Positions 14,790-27,221 of a stretch of 64,000 nt of DNA are shown here, in pieces. A model generated the notes under the pieces. It saw only the letters and a program-made list of their open reading frames with translations. It did no database searches and was not told the origin of the DNA. Position 1 is the first letter of the stretch, and every line of letters starts with the position of its first letter. Source of the DNA: Gadus chalcogrammus (Eukaryota > Chordata > Actinopteri > Gadiformes > Gadidae); the NCBI RefSeq assembly GCF_026213295.1, contig NC_079414.1, forward strand, positions 7,999,601 through 8,063,600, in the 5' to 3' direction. The translations under genes were made by a program, and so were the position numbers.

Positions 14790-15699
14790 AGGGGAGATGA
14801 GCAGAGGACTGTAGAAGATATATGCGATCAGACAGATGGTGTGAGATTGTGGTGTGAAATAGACAGAGTGAAAATGAGAAAGGATATAAGGGGAGTGAGG
14901 CAGGCAAAAATATATCAAACAAACATAACAAATTGCACGCATACATACCAACCTTCACTGCATTCATTTAACATGCTGCTTGTTCTATCATGCACTTCTG
15001 ACTTTCCTCCATGTTTAACCCACATGAATACGTTCACACGCACACACATACCCACCCCCACATCCACACCCACACCCACACACACCCACACACCCTCCCT
15101 CTCGGCTCCCCCTTGTTAGCCCAGTTAGCATGGTGCAGTCTCCCCTCTCCCTCTTACCCCGTGTGTTAGTAGGTGGGGGGCTCCATGGCTCCCCTGCCCC
15201 CACGCTCCAGCAACGAAGCCTTCGTCAGCTGAACTCATCCAACCTCCCCGTACACGAGAGGCAGTGTCCCGCCGCCTACGGCCACACGCGCTCACACGCT
15301 AAACACAGCACCAGAGCAGGTGCACCTTCTACCGCGCGGGGATAGTCCACAGGGAAGTCCAAAGGCAACAGTCCCGAGAAAGAGAGAGCGACTGAGAGAG
15401 AGACAGAGAGAGAGACAGAGAGAGAGACGGAGAGAAAAGCCGGTGGTGTCCTCCTGTTTAGAAACACTGCACTGGCTGGCTGGATCTTCCTACGCCAATA
15501 GACTGCAAGTGCCAATACAAACGGACACACACACACACGCGCACACAAGTACCGACACACACAGGCACACACAAAACACACTTTTCCCTTACTCTCTGGC
15601 TGGTACGCCGGCTGCCTGCAAACACACTGGTGGACAGCACTGCCTATCAGGCAACAGTTGTTGGATTCATGGCTCCTCCCTCACCTCCTCCTCCTCCTG

Positions 15700-15810
15700 T
15701 GGGGGTGGTTGCTTAGCAACAGGCCTGGGTGGGCGGGGCCGAGTGGCTCCTCACATTGCTGAGCACTCTTCTCGAGGCTGCCGCCCACTCAGGCCATATT
15801 TGCATATGAA
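15700..15810 (-). promoter_or_regulatory. Candidate internal promoter/enhancer with RFX X-box
   Basis: A GC-rich island within intron 3 contains the palindrome GTTGCTTAGCAAC at 15708-15720, a perfect RFX-type X-box half-site pair. It also contains a GC box (gggcggggcc, 15731-15740) and an octamer ATTTGCAT at 15798-15805. The combination within 100 bases is typical of a vertebrate promoter or enhancer. It lies upstream of exon 4 in the gene's direction, so it could serve a shorter transcript lacking the EF-hands. No transcription start or first exon can be shown. Confidence 0.35.
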
Positions 15811-16806
15811 ACCCCGCCTGCAATCTGCCTGCTAGGGACAGAGCCGCTGGCTGTGGCGGGGAGCAGGAAGGAGCGGCCAAGTGACACATTGTGGCCACTT
15901 AAACGGCTTCTCTCAATGATGCCACGGCAGCAGCTCTGTTATGAGGAGAAACTAGGCAGTCATAAGGGAGAAGGGACAACGGACATGACCCGTCGTTGTC
16001 TTATAGTTGCAATAGATAATGTTGCAATAATAATACAGCCAACCGCTTCTTTTACCAGCCAACCCATTTCAGTTCTCCTCTTTGTGGATTCCGCTTCTAT
16101 TGCTCCAGTTCACCTTTATATCACGATGTCTAAAAGTGGTTGTTCCTTCCTCTTTCCTCTCCTACTTCCTCAATATAGCAGGTTAATGTTGAACTCGGAG
16201 TGTGCCTCTCTCTCTCTGCTGAATGATTAAAAATGTATACACAAAAGGCATTGACCAGACTATGAGTGCACTTTGTTTATTAAGCAATGTGTCTTTGTTA
16301 AATCCCATATCATAAACATTCCTTCAACACTGCTCACCTTCTATGTTATGTGTTTTCATAATGTATTCCATTAGTAAATTGTCCGTCTCAATCCAGAGAT
16401 AGGTTCAACCTGGGTGCTTTCCACATTTTGATATACCTGTCATCCTGACTCTGGATGGCTTGGTAGACACGCAAAAAAAGAACCACGGACAAACATGTTT
16501 CACATTGAATGCCTTCTCTTACTCAACATATGCTCTTCAAACTCACTTTTCTACGTAGGCATGTAGAAGTTGACATTTTTGTACATGACACAACGTCTAT
16601 ATATCTTTATGATGGATGGAGCTGTCAAGGAGGTTTCTGAAGGTAGCTGATATCAGGTGGCCTGGGAACCATATGAATCTGCGAGCTCACGTTTTATTAT
16701 CTGGCAGATGGTCTGGCCTCTCTTCCGGCGTCAAGACAGGTTCCAGCCAAACCGGGCCCGGGTCGGGCCAATCACAAATGCTTATCTGATATGGGCTGGG
16801 TTTGAT

Positions 16807-16988
16807 ATGATGACCAAGATGGCTTCCACTGATATGCAAAGGTCTGTTGAATCCGCTATGGTGGCAGTATATAACAAACTCGATGGTATATTTACTCTAA
16901 AAGAAGATGAAAACACTGTAATTAAAGCGTTTGTTGATAAGAAAGATGTGTTTGCCATACTTCCAACAGGATTTGTTCAAATCCAAAG
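16807..16988 (+). pseudogene. RecQ-like helicase N-terminal fragment
   Basis: One reading frame gives DMMTKMASTDMQRSVESAMV, then VYNKLDGIFTLKEDENTVIK and AFVDKKDVFAILPTGF. The last part resembles the Q-motif/Walker A region of RecQ-family DNA helicases (aF..gkDvfailPTGfGKS), but the GKS is lost (reads GFVQIQR) and a stop follows. It is a short decayed fragment carried inside the mobile element around it, not a host helicase gene. A splice-like gtaattg and later ttgcag suggest the source may have been interrupted by an intron. Confidence 0.5.
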
Positions 16989-17102
16989 GTAATTGACCAA
17001 TTATACGCCCAGTGCTACGTCATATGTTTCGTTGCTCTGATTGTTTGCAGGTCTTTCCAATGTCGTCAAGAGGCATTTTGCACTTCGCCCGGTGATAACG
17101 AG

Positions 17103-18776
17103 TGTTGATCTGGGCTGCTGGCCCAGACAACATTCCCGGGAGTGTGCTCAAAGGATGTGCAGACCAGCTGGCAGATGTTCTCACGGACATCTTCAACATC
17201 TCCCTGAGCAGTGCCAACGTCCCATCGTGCTTCAAAACTACCACCATTGTCCCTGTGCCAAAAAAGTCACCTGTGTCCTGCCTCAACGACTACCGCCCCA
17301 TAGCACTCACTTCTACCATCATGAAGTGAGAGGCTGATCCTGAGAGAGGCTGATCCTGAGGCACATAAAGAGCCTCCTGCCTCCCACCCTAGACCCCCTG
17401 CAGTTTGCGTATCGAGCAAACCGCTCTACCGATGACGCCATCTCAACCACCCTTCACCTAGCACTCACCCACCTGGAAAAAAAGGACACATATGTGAGAA
17501 TGCTGTTCATAGACTTCAGTTCAGCATTCAACACAATCGTCCCCCAGCACCTGATCACGAAGCTGGACTTGCTGGGCCTGAACATCTCCCTCTGCAACTG
17601 GATCTTGGACTTTCTGACGGGGAGACCCCAGACAGTCCGGATCGGGAAAAACACCTCCAACACCACCACTCTGAGCACAGGGGCCCCTCAAGGCTGTGTG
17701 CTCAGTCCACTGCTGTTCACACTACTGACGCACGACTGCACGGCGCTACACGGCTCGAATCACATCATCAAGTTCGCCGACGATACGACCGTGGTGGGTC
17801 TGATAGAAAAGAACGACGAGTCAGCTTACAGAGAGGAGGTGAAACAACTGCTAACCTGGTGCAAAGTCAACAACCTGTCCCTGAACGTAGACAAAACCAA
17901 AGAGATTGTTGTTGACTTCAGGAGAGCACAGAGGGACCACGAGCCGCTGGACGTTGATGGCTCCCCGGTGGAGATCGTGAAGAACACCAAATTCCTTGGT
18001 GTCCACCTGGCCGAGAGCTTAACCTGGTCCCTCAACACCGGCTCCACGGTTAAGAAATCCCAGCAGCGCCTCCACTTCCTGAGAAGGCTGAAGAGAGCCC
18101 ACCTCCCACCCCCCATTCTCACCACTTTTTACAGAGGGACCATATAGAGCATCCTGGGTAGCTGCATCACTGCCTGGTTCGGAAACTGCACCAAACTTGA
18201 CCGCAAGAACCTGCAGCGAGTAGTGAGGACAGCTGAGAAGATCATCGGCGTCTCTCTCCCCTCCATCTCAGACATTTACACCACTCGCTGCATCCGCAAG
18301 GCAACCAGCATTGTGGATGACCCCTCCCACCCTTCACACAAATTCTTCTCCCCCTTTCCGTCTGGCAGAAGGTACCGGAGCATCCGGTCCGCCACAACCA
18401 GACTACAGTATAGCTTCTTCCCCCAGGCCATCCGACTCCTCAACTCTAAGGGACAGATCTGATCATCTCTGTTACCCGTGGTTTATGCACTATTGCACTA
18501 TTGCTTTATATTCATATTTATTATATTCATATTTATATTCCCGCACTACTCAGACAGTCATATTTATATTTATATTCCCGCACTACAAATTCCACACAGT
18601 CACTTTACTGGTTTGCAGTTATATGTAGCATGTTGTTGTTGTTGTTGATTTTTTGTTATTATTGTCGCTCTATGTTGCACCTTATGTTCTTGGGAAACGC
18701 TATTTCATTTCACTGTATACTGTGTATATGGCTGAAATGACAATAAATTAACTTGAATCTTGAATCTTGAATCTTG
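17103..18776 (+). mobile_element. Rex1-like non-LTR retrotransposon, 5' truncated
   Basis: Coding remnants over about 1.35 kb give the reverse transcriptase of a CR1/Rex1-group [81 protein letters not shown], the catalytic FADDTTVVG, and the C-terminal SILGSCITAWFGNC and AEKIIGVSLPSISDIYTTR. The frame is broken near 17330 and by a TAG at 18145-18147. The 3' end is caataaattaacttgaatct followed by the 7-base tail repeat TTGAATC, characteristic of Rex1-type elements. Not autonomous. Confidence 0.8.
17494..18147 (+). pseudogene. Reverse transcriptase fragment of the Rex1-like LINE
   Basis: A 217-codon open stretch covering RT motifs 2 to 7. The [15 protein letters not shown] block is at about residues 62-76 and the catalytic FADD at about residues 92-95, followed by the thumb region with [17 protein letters not shown] and [13 protein letters not shown]. 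It ends at a premature TAG in the otherwise conserved TFYRGTI-SIL segment, and translation resumes in frame afterwards, so this is an inactivated copy. Confidence 0.8.
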
Positions 18777-18777
18777 A

Positions 18778-19130
18778 TACTCCTCCTTTGGAAGAGACGT
18801 AAAACCGAGGTCCTGACTCATTGAGGTCATAGAAGATCCCAGGGCACTTATCGCAAAGAGTAGGGGTTTCCCCGGTGTCCTGGCCCAAACAGGCTCATTC
18901 AATCTGGCCCCCTAAACATCCTCCTGTATAATTGGCTGACTCATTAATTCCCTCACTCTCCACCTCAAGCTGGTGTGTGGTGAGCGTTCTGGAGCAGATT
19001 GGCTGCCGTGCATCACCCAAGTGGGTGCTACACACTGGTGTTGGTCAGTGACGTCCCCCCTTCACTGTAAAGGGTCTTTGAGTGTCTAGAAAAGCGCTAT
19101 ATGAATTCAATCCATCATTATTTATTACTT
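18778..19130 (+). mobile_element. L2-type 3' tail or SINE inserted behind the Rex1 copy
   Basis: Reads tggaagagacgtaaaaccga, ggtcctgactca, gatcccagggcactta, gtttccccggtgtcctggcc, gtgtggtgagcgttctgg and ends agaaaagcgctatatgaatt followed by att-rich sequence. I recognise these strings as the 3' region shared by fish L2 elements and L2-derived SINEs. No RT coding remains. Confidence 0.6.
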
Positions 19131-20422
19131 GGTCTGGCAATGTCAGGCTAGATATCAGGTACTTTGAGAAAACAAAGGTTTTGTCTTTACTACAACGCAA
19201 CCATTTCCCTTATATTTTATGGGAGTTTCCCAAATCTGTTTAAAATAGTCGGCACAGTGCACATCTTCTGTATGTCGCACAATTCAGACATCGTCAACCT
19301 ATTGCAGTTCATTTAAGGCAATATCAGAAAACCTATTCCTTCTCCGCCTCTCTCTCCGTATAATGCTAACATACAACTTCATACAGCACCACTAATCTGT
19401 GGATACTGTACGAGCTACTGCAGCCTTTATGCTCTGCGTGCTAGAGATTGTTGCGCTAGTGAAGTAACTCAGAGTTACGTGGAATGAGAGGTTGAGCGGA
19501 TGAAAGGAGTCATGAAGGCTAGGGTAAAATTGGGTTATTATGCGGAAAGGAATGCAGCCTCCCTACTTATAGACCCCCAGCACAACCACCACCACCACCA
19601 TCCTCTCTCACTTTCTAAGAGACTGTTTGCCGGTCAACCAAAGGCACGCACATCACTGTTTGTTTATGTGCTACTTGTTAGAAAGCGGTCTCCTTATTTC
19701 CCCTCCCTACAACACACACATGCACACAAACACTTTCACAACAATGCCTGCCGTTTGCCATGCCAGCATGCAGAGTTACGGCCATGCTTTTCACCATTGC
19801 CAACACAGTTATTTTAATTCTATTCAGTGAGGGGATGGATTTATTAGATTACTCTTCAGCAAAGGGGTTCAACGAAGAAGAACTGATGAGGGTAATTGCT
19901 GAGAATAGATGGTTATGGCTGACCCAGGCCAATATAGAGAGCACAAAGGAACATGAGCCATTTCTGCCTAGAAACTATGGATGGGAAATCATTCAAGTCG
20001 TTGTTGTGTGAGAGTCTGATTTAATGATGAAAGACATGAGATAACACTTCAAACACCCAACACAAACCATCACAGTGCTTGTTTTGCTCTCATACAGAAT
20101 TGGAGAGGGAAGGAGCAGGTGCTAGTGGCATATAAAAGGAGGTAGAAATACTCTTCTGGGTACACTTAATAGGCTGTTTGTGTGCATGGACAATGAGATG
20201 TTGAGGGTGGAACAAGTATGCCCGCTCCTCGTATGTTAATTCAGAAGGCCTGAGAGGTCTTGAATGTCTTGGGAAGAGTAAGGAAGTCTGAGGAACAAAT
20301 GCTGATTATGGGATTTTTAAGGGATGAGTAAATAAACAAGTAACCATGTTTCAGCCTGTATCTGCCAAATGTATCAATGGAAAAATGGCTCAGTCAATCA
20401 TGTCTAGGCTCGGCAATGTAAA

Positions 20423-20978
20423 CTTATGCCGCTTTTCCACTGCATGGTACCAGCTCGACACGACTCGACTCGACTCAGCTCGCATTTTTTGCGTTTCCAC
20501 CGCAAAAACATGGTATCTGGTACCTGAAGTGGCTGCTTTTTCTAGTACCGCCTCGCTCTAGGTTCCAAGCGGCTGAGCCGATGCTAAAAGGTGAAGTCGG
20601 CAGACGGCCGGCCACTGATTGGCCAGAGAGTGTGACGAATTCACGAGAGCGACATGGCAACCATGCTGGTAACAGCCATAGCAGCGCCGCAGCCAACATA
20701 TTCCACTTCTTCAACATGCCAGCTAATAATAGTAATGTTATCGATGTCCTCCATTGTTGTTATGTGGGTTCTGTCCATGTGTGGGTTGCGTAGGTGTTGT
20801 TTGCGTCGCGTACAAAAATACGTCACGGCCCTTTCGCGCAGCCGACCCCGCCCACGTCCAGGGGGTACTATTTGCGTTGGAAAACGACCCGTGCTGCTAC
20901 CGTGTCGAGTCGTGTCGAGTCGTGTTGAGTCGAGTCGAGTCGAGTCGAGCTACATGTGCGGTGGAAAAGCGGCATAAG
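20423..20978. mobile_element. Foldback MITE with CGACT tandem subterminal repeats
   Basis: Perfect 18-base terminal inverted repeats: CTTATGCCGCTTTTCCAC at the left and its complement gtggaaaagcggcataag at the right. Just inside each end are tandem pentamers (cgactcgactcgactc left, gagtcgagtcgagtcgagt right), and further complementary segments such as catggtacca and the catgt counterpart. The total is 556 bases with no coding capacity. The immediately flanking TA could be the target duplication, but the palindromic end makes the boundary ambiguous. Confidence 0.8.
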
Positions 20979-21359
20979 AGAAGGTTCTTAACTTCTGTCA
21001 GTACAGATTTTCCACCCGTTTTCTCTCCCCAAATTTTGTTTGAACAATTTCTGTATGAGTTAGGGTTAGGAAATAAGATATTAAAGAAAAGTTAAATAAA
21101 GTAGAATAGAATAACTTCTCGTTTTTTTACAGCTTTTCTGCTCCAAAACGAAGGAAATTTGAACTGCGTGCGCTCCGACTTCACAATAGGGGGACTTGTT
21201 TGCATATTTATTTTAGAAGAAATCTGTCATTATCCATAAATGGTAACATAGATTGAAAACTCCCTAGCCAAGCATTTTTAATGCTAAATTAAAACAACAC
21301 AATGAGGCAGGGCCACTCCCCAAAATCAGGATGGACAATATAAATTCATAAACAAAAAA

Positions 21360-22055
21360 CTAAAGAAGTGCCTTTTACCATCTAAGGAACATTGCACGGC
21401 TTCGCCCAGCGCTCACCCAGCAGAATGCAGAAGTCCTTGTGAATGCATATGTGACATCCCGCCTCGACTACTGTAATTCCATCTTGTCTGGAATCCCAAA
21501 TAAGCTACTCCACCGGCTCCAACTCATCCAGAATTCTGCAGCAAGGATTGTAACACGCTCTAAATCCACCAGCCATGTAACACCATTGCTTATCCAACTG
21601 CACTGGCTTCCAGTAGCCTACCGAATTCAATTTAAAGTCCTGCTCCTGACCTACAAGTCCCTACACAACAATACCCCCACCTACCTCTCTGACCTCCTGG
21701 AATCCTACACTCCTGCCCGCTCACTGAGATCCTCCACAGCAGGCCTACTGCATGTCCCTAAGGCGAACCTCAGCACCCTGGGAGAGAGGGCTTTCAGCTA
21801 CATCGCCCCCAAGTTGTGGAATTCACTGCCAGACTACATCAGACACTGTGACTCAATTACTGACTTTAAAAGCAGACTTAAAACTAATTTCTTCAAGATA
21901 GCTTATGGACTGACTGACTGACTTTTATTTTTCTTATTTCTATTTATTTCTATGAGATTATTGTAATTGTAATGAGATGATTGTTTGTGAAGCGACCTTG
22001 GGTGTCATGAAAGGCGCTTGAAATAAAATGTATCATTATTATTATTATTATAAAC
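21360..22055 (+). mobile_element. L2-like LINE 3' fragment
   Basis: An open frame encodes the C-terminus of an L2-clade ORF2: FYHLRNIARLRPALTQQ, VTSRLDYCNSILSGIPNK, LLHRLQLIQNSAARIVT, IQLHWLPVAYRIQFKVLLLT, YLSDLLESYTPARSLRSS and LWNSLPDYIRHCDSI. The frame stays open for at least 160 codons and stops at 21921. It is followed by the L2 tail gcgaccttgggtgtcatgaa, aggcgcttgaaataaaatg and an (ATT)n end. 5' truncated, so inactive. Confidence 0.85.
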
Positions 22056-22410
22056 AAATGTTTTATGTGATGATGTCATTTGATAAGCCTGGGTAACCAA
22101 TTGATTCAGACTGGGACAGGCTTAAATGTTTTGGGGCCAAATTTCATATAGCAGATGTAATGTTCCCTAGTTGTTACAAAATCAAGCAGGACTTCCATTT
22201 GTTTTTCCATTGCTGAGCAGTACGATATATACATCACATCAATGTCACATTCCCCATGGTGCCTTTAAGACTAGAGATTAGTCAGTGTATCCAATCCTTC
22301 ATGCCAATAAAAATAGCCACATCGTTTCTTTGACTCTGTAAATAACACATTTGTTTCTGTACCTCTGCTCATTAATGTCTTGTCTTGTCTCATTGGCATT
22401 CGCTAATAAC

Positions 22411-22782
<372 letters not shown>

Positions 22783-25004
22783 GGACGGAGAGAGATGTTA
22801 GTAGAAGACGGAGTGAGTAAAGAGGAGAAGAGAGAGAGACAGAAGACAGAAGAGTGAAAACCTTTGATTCCTCAAAGAGAGGAGAGATGTTCAGTGCAGT
22901 ACCGTCAGTTTCCCATTGTGTGTCTGAACTGAACGGACAGGCTTGATCGGAAGATGAAAGCCATCAACAAAGCCAAACAGAAGGTTGTCAAACTGATTAG
23001 ATACAAGTAAGAAAAAATAAAGAAACCCTCATATGGTCTGATCCTCTTGCGTATATATATTATTGATTGTTGGTATGAACCACCAGGTGGGGGTTGGTCT
23101 CCCCTGTTCCCATGTGGCCAACCTGCTCTCATACTAAGGGTCCTTGAACACCAGCACGCTAAATCATGCATGGGCAAAGCAGAGTAAAAGAAAGAGCACA
23201 GACCCACATTTCACATGGTACAGTGCCTGCCCATAGAGGTCATGGGCACCTCCTCTCCCTGATCATTACAAGTGCATGTCAGATATAGGTCATGGGGCGG
23301 TAACATAAGTGGTGATTAGAGCTAATGCAACGTGACAAAGACAGCAACACATGAGGTGATATTTGAACCTCTACTGTGATTGGGTCAAAAATAGACCATC
23401 GTTTAATGGAGTTTAAACTTAATATCAATAAACAGCATGGCGAGATGTGATGGCAGGTCAGCTAGGGGGGAGTTGTCTGCACGTTTTTCCCAGGAGAAAT
23501 GTGTTTTTTGGCATTTGTTTGCAGTAGTCTTACTTGGGACTGGTGAATGGTATGTTTTACTGCCCGGTCTCTATCTCTATGTCTCTCTATAATGTACTTC
23601 AATTTATCCATTAACCTTATTTAACAGATGTCGGATCGTTCTGATGCTACGTGGATCCCACACCTAAATCTTTAAGCTTCAAGGAAGAAACATTTCCTAA
23701 AAAACGTCAACATCAAATTAGGATGGAACTCCTCTAATCTCTTTGGACATACCAAGAATTGCGCTTGATTACATCACATATGCTGTTTAATGGCATACAA
23801 GAAAAGATCTCTGGATTTGGAATATTCCCATACCTTGATTATTTTCGATTTTTGCTTTGGTCTGCTTATTTTTAGTATCTGCCCCTCTCTGAGAAATCTT
23901 TGTTGATTAACTTGATAGTGATTGATCAAACACAGATTGCATAACACAGATCTGTACAGCCATGGATGATAATTCAAACATAATTACATTTACAATTATG
24001 AACCCCTACCTAATTACATACTGTACATGCTTAGCTATTTTCAGCTAAGTATGCCGCTGATGGCTTAGCTGTAACTTAATTACAGAAAAGGTCCCATTGT
24101 TGATGAACAATCACTGGTACAACCCCTGTGATTAGACAATGACGTAATTGTTTATAACTATCACCTGTACAGCAATACAATTAGGTTAGCACCAGCCTAG
24201 GGGACATTAGAGGAACATTACATTACATTACAATAACATAATCAGAATAACATAACAACCCTGCAAAAACACAGTACTAAGTTCCAGATGGTCTTACTGT
24301 AGTTCTACTCCATGTGTTCATCGATGGTAGACAAGTTTCATGTTGCTGATATAGCCAGACCATGGTTACAGCTGACTGACAGCAGATCAAAGACAAGATA
24401 ATCAATATCACGTTCACTTATCAATCAAACTGTGACCAGACACCCGGGGACAGCAAAGCAATGACGGATCAATTACAGCTTGAGTGAGAGGGTAGAGTGC
24501 CACGTGAGAGAGATGCAGAGAAAGAGACAAGTTGGAGAGAAGAAAGATAACAAAACAGAATCAAATAGTTAGGGGTGGATGGAAACGATGATTCTTTTTT
24601 CACCATGTAACACACCTACTTCATTTAAACCCATCCTAGTCCAAACTTTCGACAATCGGACCAATATCTCCTTTATTGGGAAAAAAAAGGCATACCAGTA
24701 ATAACAGCTAAGAGCATATATAATAAGTTCCACAAGGGGCATATTATACCATACAGCGTTCAGTAGGGCCTCTCACTTCACTTCCTCTTGGGTTATTGTG
24801 GCGTATGGAAGCTTCAGGGTTCCTAACTACCATAAAAGAATACAGTCACTCACATAGAGAAAGCTACATAACCAGATGAGACAAACTGCGTTGACATTGT
24901 TAAGTAAGAAACTTGATGGCAAGGCACTGAATTTTCAACTGCCACTCCTGTTCCACATACATAGAAGTAACAATAGACAGTATAGAAAGGCAGTGACAAA
25001 CCTA

Positions 25005-25853
25005 CTGAATTAGCTACTTCGGGTAGTTCGGGATTTTGGACATCGGACCTCATTTCCAAATGAGCCAGTGTGTTATTTATTATTGGAGACCGTTAAACAT
25101 GTTTAATTCAGTCCTTTTAGTTGCAGAGATCGCTGGTTCTTGGTTAGCGCAAGTCAATGGCTTCTGCTAGCCTGCCAATAAAAACAGTTTTACCCACTCC
25201 AAAGGACACCAGAGGCAAATAAATTACAACTGGCCAGACTATCGATGTAAATGTCTGTGTTGATAGATTAATATTAGAAGTAAAACTATCCTTGCATCGC
25301 AATAATCACATAACATTTTGAGGGACTACTTCCACAGCAGCAGTGGAATTTTACTTTGCTCCGGTGTAGCAACCAATCCACTACAACAGAACGTAAACAG
25401 AGAAGCGCATTCCAGTCGGGACACCTAGTAGTAAGTGCCTAGGTAATATCAGTCCGCCACTGCCGTAGCCTGCTTCCAACTGCAGGGAAGTATAAACTAA
25501 ATGAAATGCGATGCAAGGGTGGTTTTATTTCTAACATTATTCTATCAATGGAGGACACTGCTGTGCTTCTCTGTTTACGTTCTGCTGTAGTGAATTGGTG
25601 AATTGGTGAATTGGTACATCGATAGTCTGGCATTATAATAAATTTGCCTCGGGTGTACTGTGGAGTGGGTAAAACTGTTTTTATTGGCAGGATAGCAGAA
25701 ACCGTTGACTTGCGCTAGCCTAGCACCAGCGATCTCTGCAACTAGAAGGACTGAATTAAACGTGTTGAAAACGGTCTCTAGTGATAAATAACACACTGGC
25801 TCTCTTGGAAAAGAGGTCTGATGTCCAAAATCCCGAAATACCCCTTTAAGTGA
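25005..25853. mobile_element. Long-armed foldback MITE
   Basis: The left arm (25005 to about 25400) and right arm (about 25545-25853) are inverted copies. Paired segments include cgggattttggacatc with gatgtccaaaatcccg, gcaagtcaatggcttctgct with agcagaaaccgttgacttgc, cagactatcgatgta with tacatcgatagtctg, and cagaacgtaaacagagaagc with gcttctctgtttacgttctg. A loop of about 150 bases remains. No coding capacity. Confidence 0.8.
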
Positions 25854-27168
25854 CAATATGCTGGTGCCACAAAAAATGTAATACATGTCTGTAATTTTTT
25901 AATTAGCTTTTGCAGTAAAGTGATGGTATGACATCACATGGCGGTATCGATTGCTTCTCTATGGGAGAACTTGCCACCCTCAGCCTATCTATTTTCTGTT
26001 GGGGGTTCTGCCATGTGTGCTTTGCCATTTTAACACACATGGCACAATATATGAATGAAGCTGTATTAACTGACACACTTTGCTTTTCAAAACAAATTTA
26101 AGACACTTAGGTCCAGCCATTTCCACTTAACTACTGCTACATACAATAAGAATGCCTTTAGATTTAGTTAATTTGGAGCATCTGCTCCAAAACCTTCAGC
26201 AGTTTGGTTCGTTCCTAGTCATTTGTGAACACCGCGGTGCAGCCAAAACAAGTGCTTCCAAGAGGACACAGCAGTTTGTTAACAGTGAGAACGCAGTGCG
26301 ACTCAACCGACTCAAACAAGCGCATGTATTGCTATGCAATACATACGCTTAAAGTATGCTCAGTGTGCTTCTCCATGTCTTCTGAATGACTTTGAAAACC
26401 TGAATATGTCACTGTTTGCATCTATCAGAGCACAGATATGTCTTGAGGCAGCACATCTTCATAAATCGTCATCAAAAGATAGTTTTCTGTACAAAAGTCT
26501 TGATTCACATTCAAACTGAATATGCTGCAACATACTGCGTGAGTGTGTGCTTGCCTGTGTGCTAGTGCATTTGTCCTGCTGTGTGTGTGTGTTGGTATGT
26601 GTGCCAGCAGAAAGCAGTGGTCTAGAATTGAGTTCCTGTGACAGCCTCTCTATTCAGACGCCGACATCACAGGACAATCAGCGACCTCATTAAACAAACA
26701 GCCAAAGACAAGAGATAACAACAGAGAGAGATAAAGAGCGAAAGAAAGAGATGCGGGGGTACAGAGAGAGACGGCTCCTGAAGGAGAAGAATGAAACACA
26801 AGTCAAGAGGGTAATCAAAGATGAGGCCAGGACACAAAAGGGAGAGAAACAGGGCAGAACGAACACAGAGTAGGTGACATGATTCATAGTTATCAAGGAA
26901 GATAAACTCTTCCTTAATCAAGACATTTGGATCGAGACTTTTTGAATTACGTCTTGAACAGGAGGTCAGAGAGATAAGAAAAAACTAACTAGAAAAATCG
27001 AGCGAGGTGTAGATGCAAGGCTAGGATGGTGTAGTGCTGGGGAGGGGGATGCAGCTTTAACACTTTTGCAAGCACTTCACTTTATCCCCTTTTGAAAAGA
27101 AGAAGACACGGTCTGGTCATCGACTGTGGACAGCAAGACAGATAGCACTCACACACGCACGCAGGTAT

Positions 27169-27171
<3 letters not shown>

Positions 27172-27218
<47 letters not shown>
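27172..27218. repeat. (CA)n microsatellite
   Basis: 47 bases of CA. Confidence 0.95.

Positions 27219-27221
<3 letters not shown>

Larger units (their letters stand above)
16649..19160. mobile_element. Composite DNA element with 10-bp direct repeats, containing nested LINE debris
   Basis: The 10-base string GATATCAGGT occurs at 16649-16658 and again at 19151-19160, directly bounding the interval. Inside the left end are ggcctgggaacc and gcagatggtctgg; inside the right end is ggtctggcaatgtcaggcta, read as an inverted counterpart. The element carries a helicase-like coding fragment (16807-16988). It has been interrupted by a Rex1-like LINE and by an L2-type 3' tail. The superfamily is not assigned; 9-10 base duplications occur in several DNA transposon groups. 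Confidence 0.6.

Noticed and set aside
15320..15835. 171-codon plus-strand open frame near the candidate internal promoter
   Set aside because: The frame includes the GA/GACAGA and CA tracts and shows no family resemblance; a regulatory explanation fits the region better.
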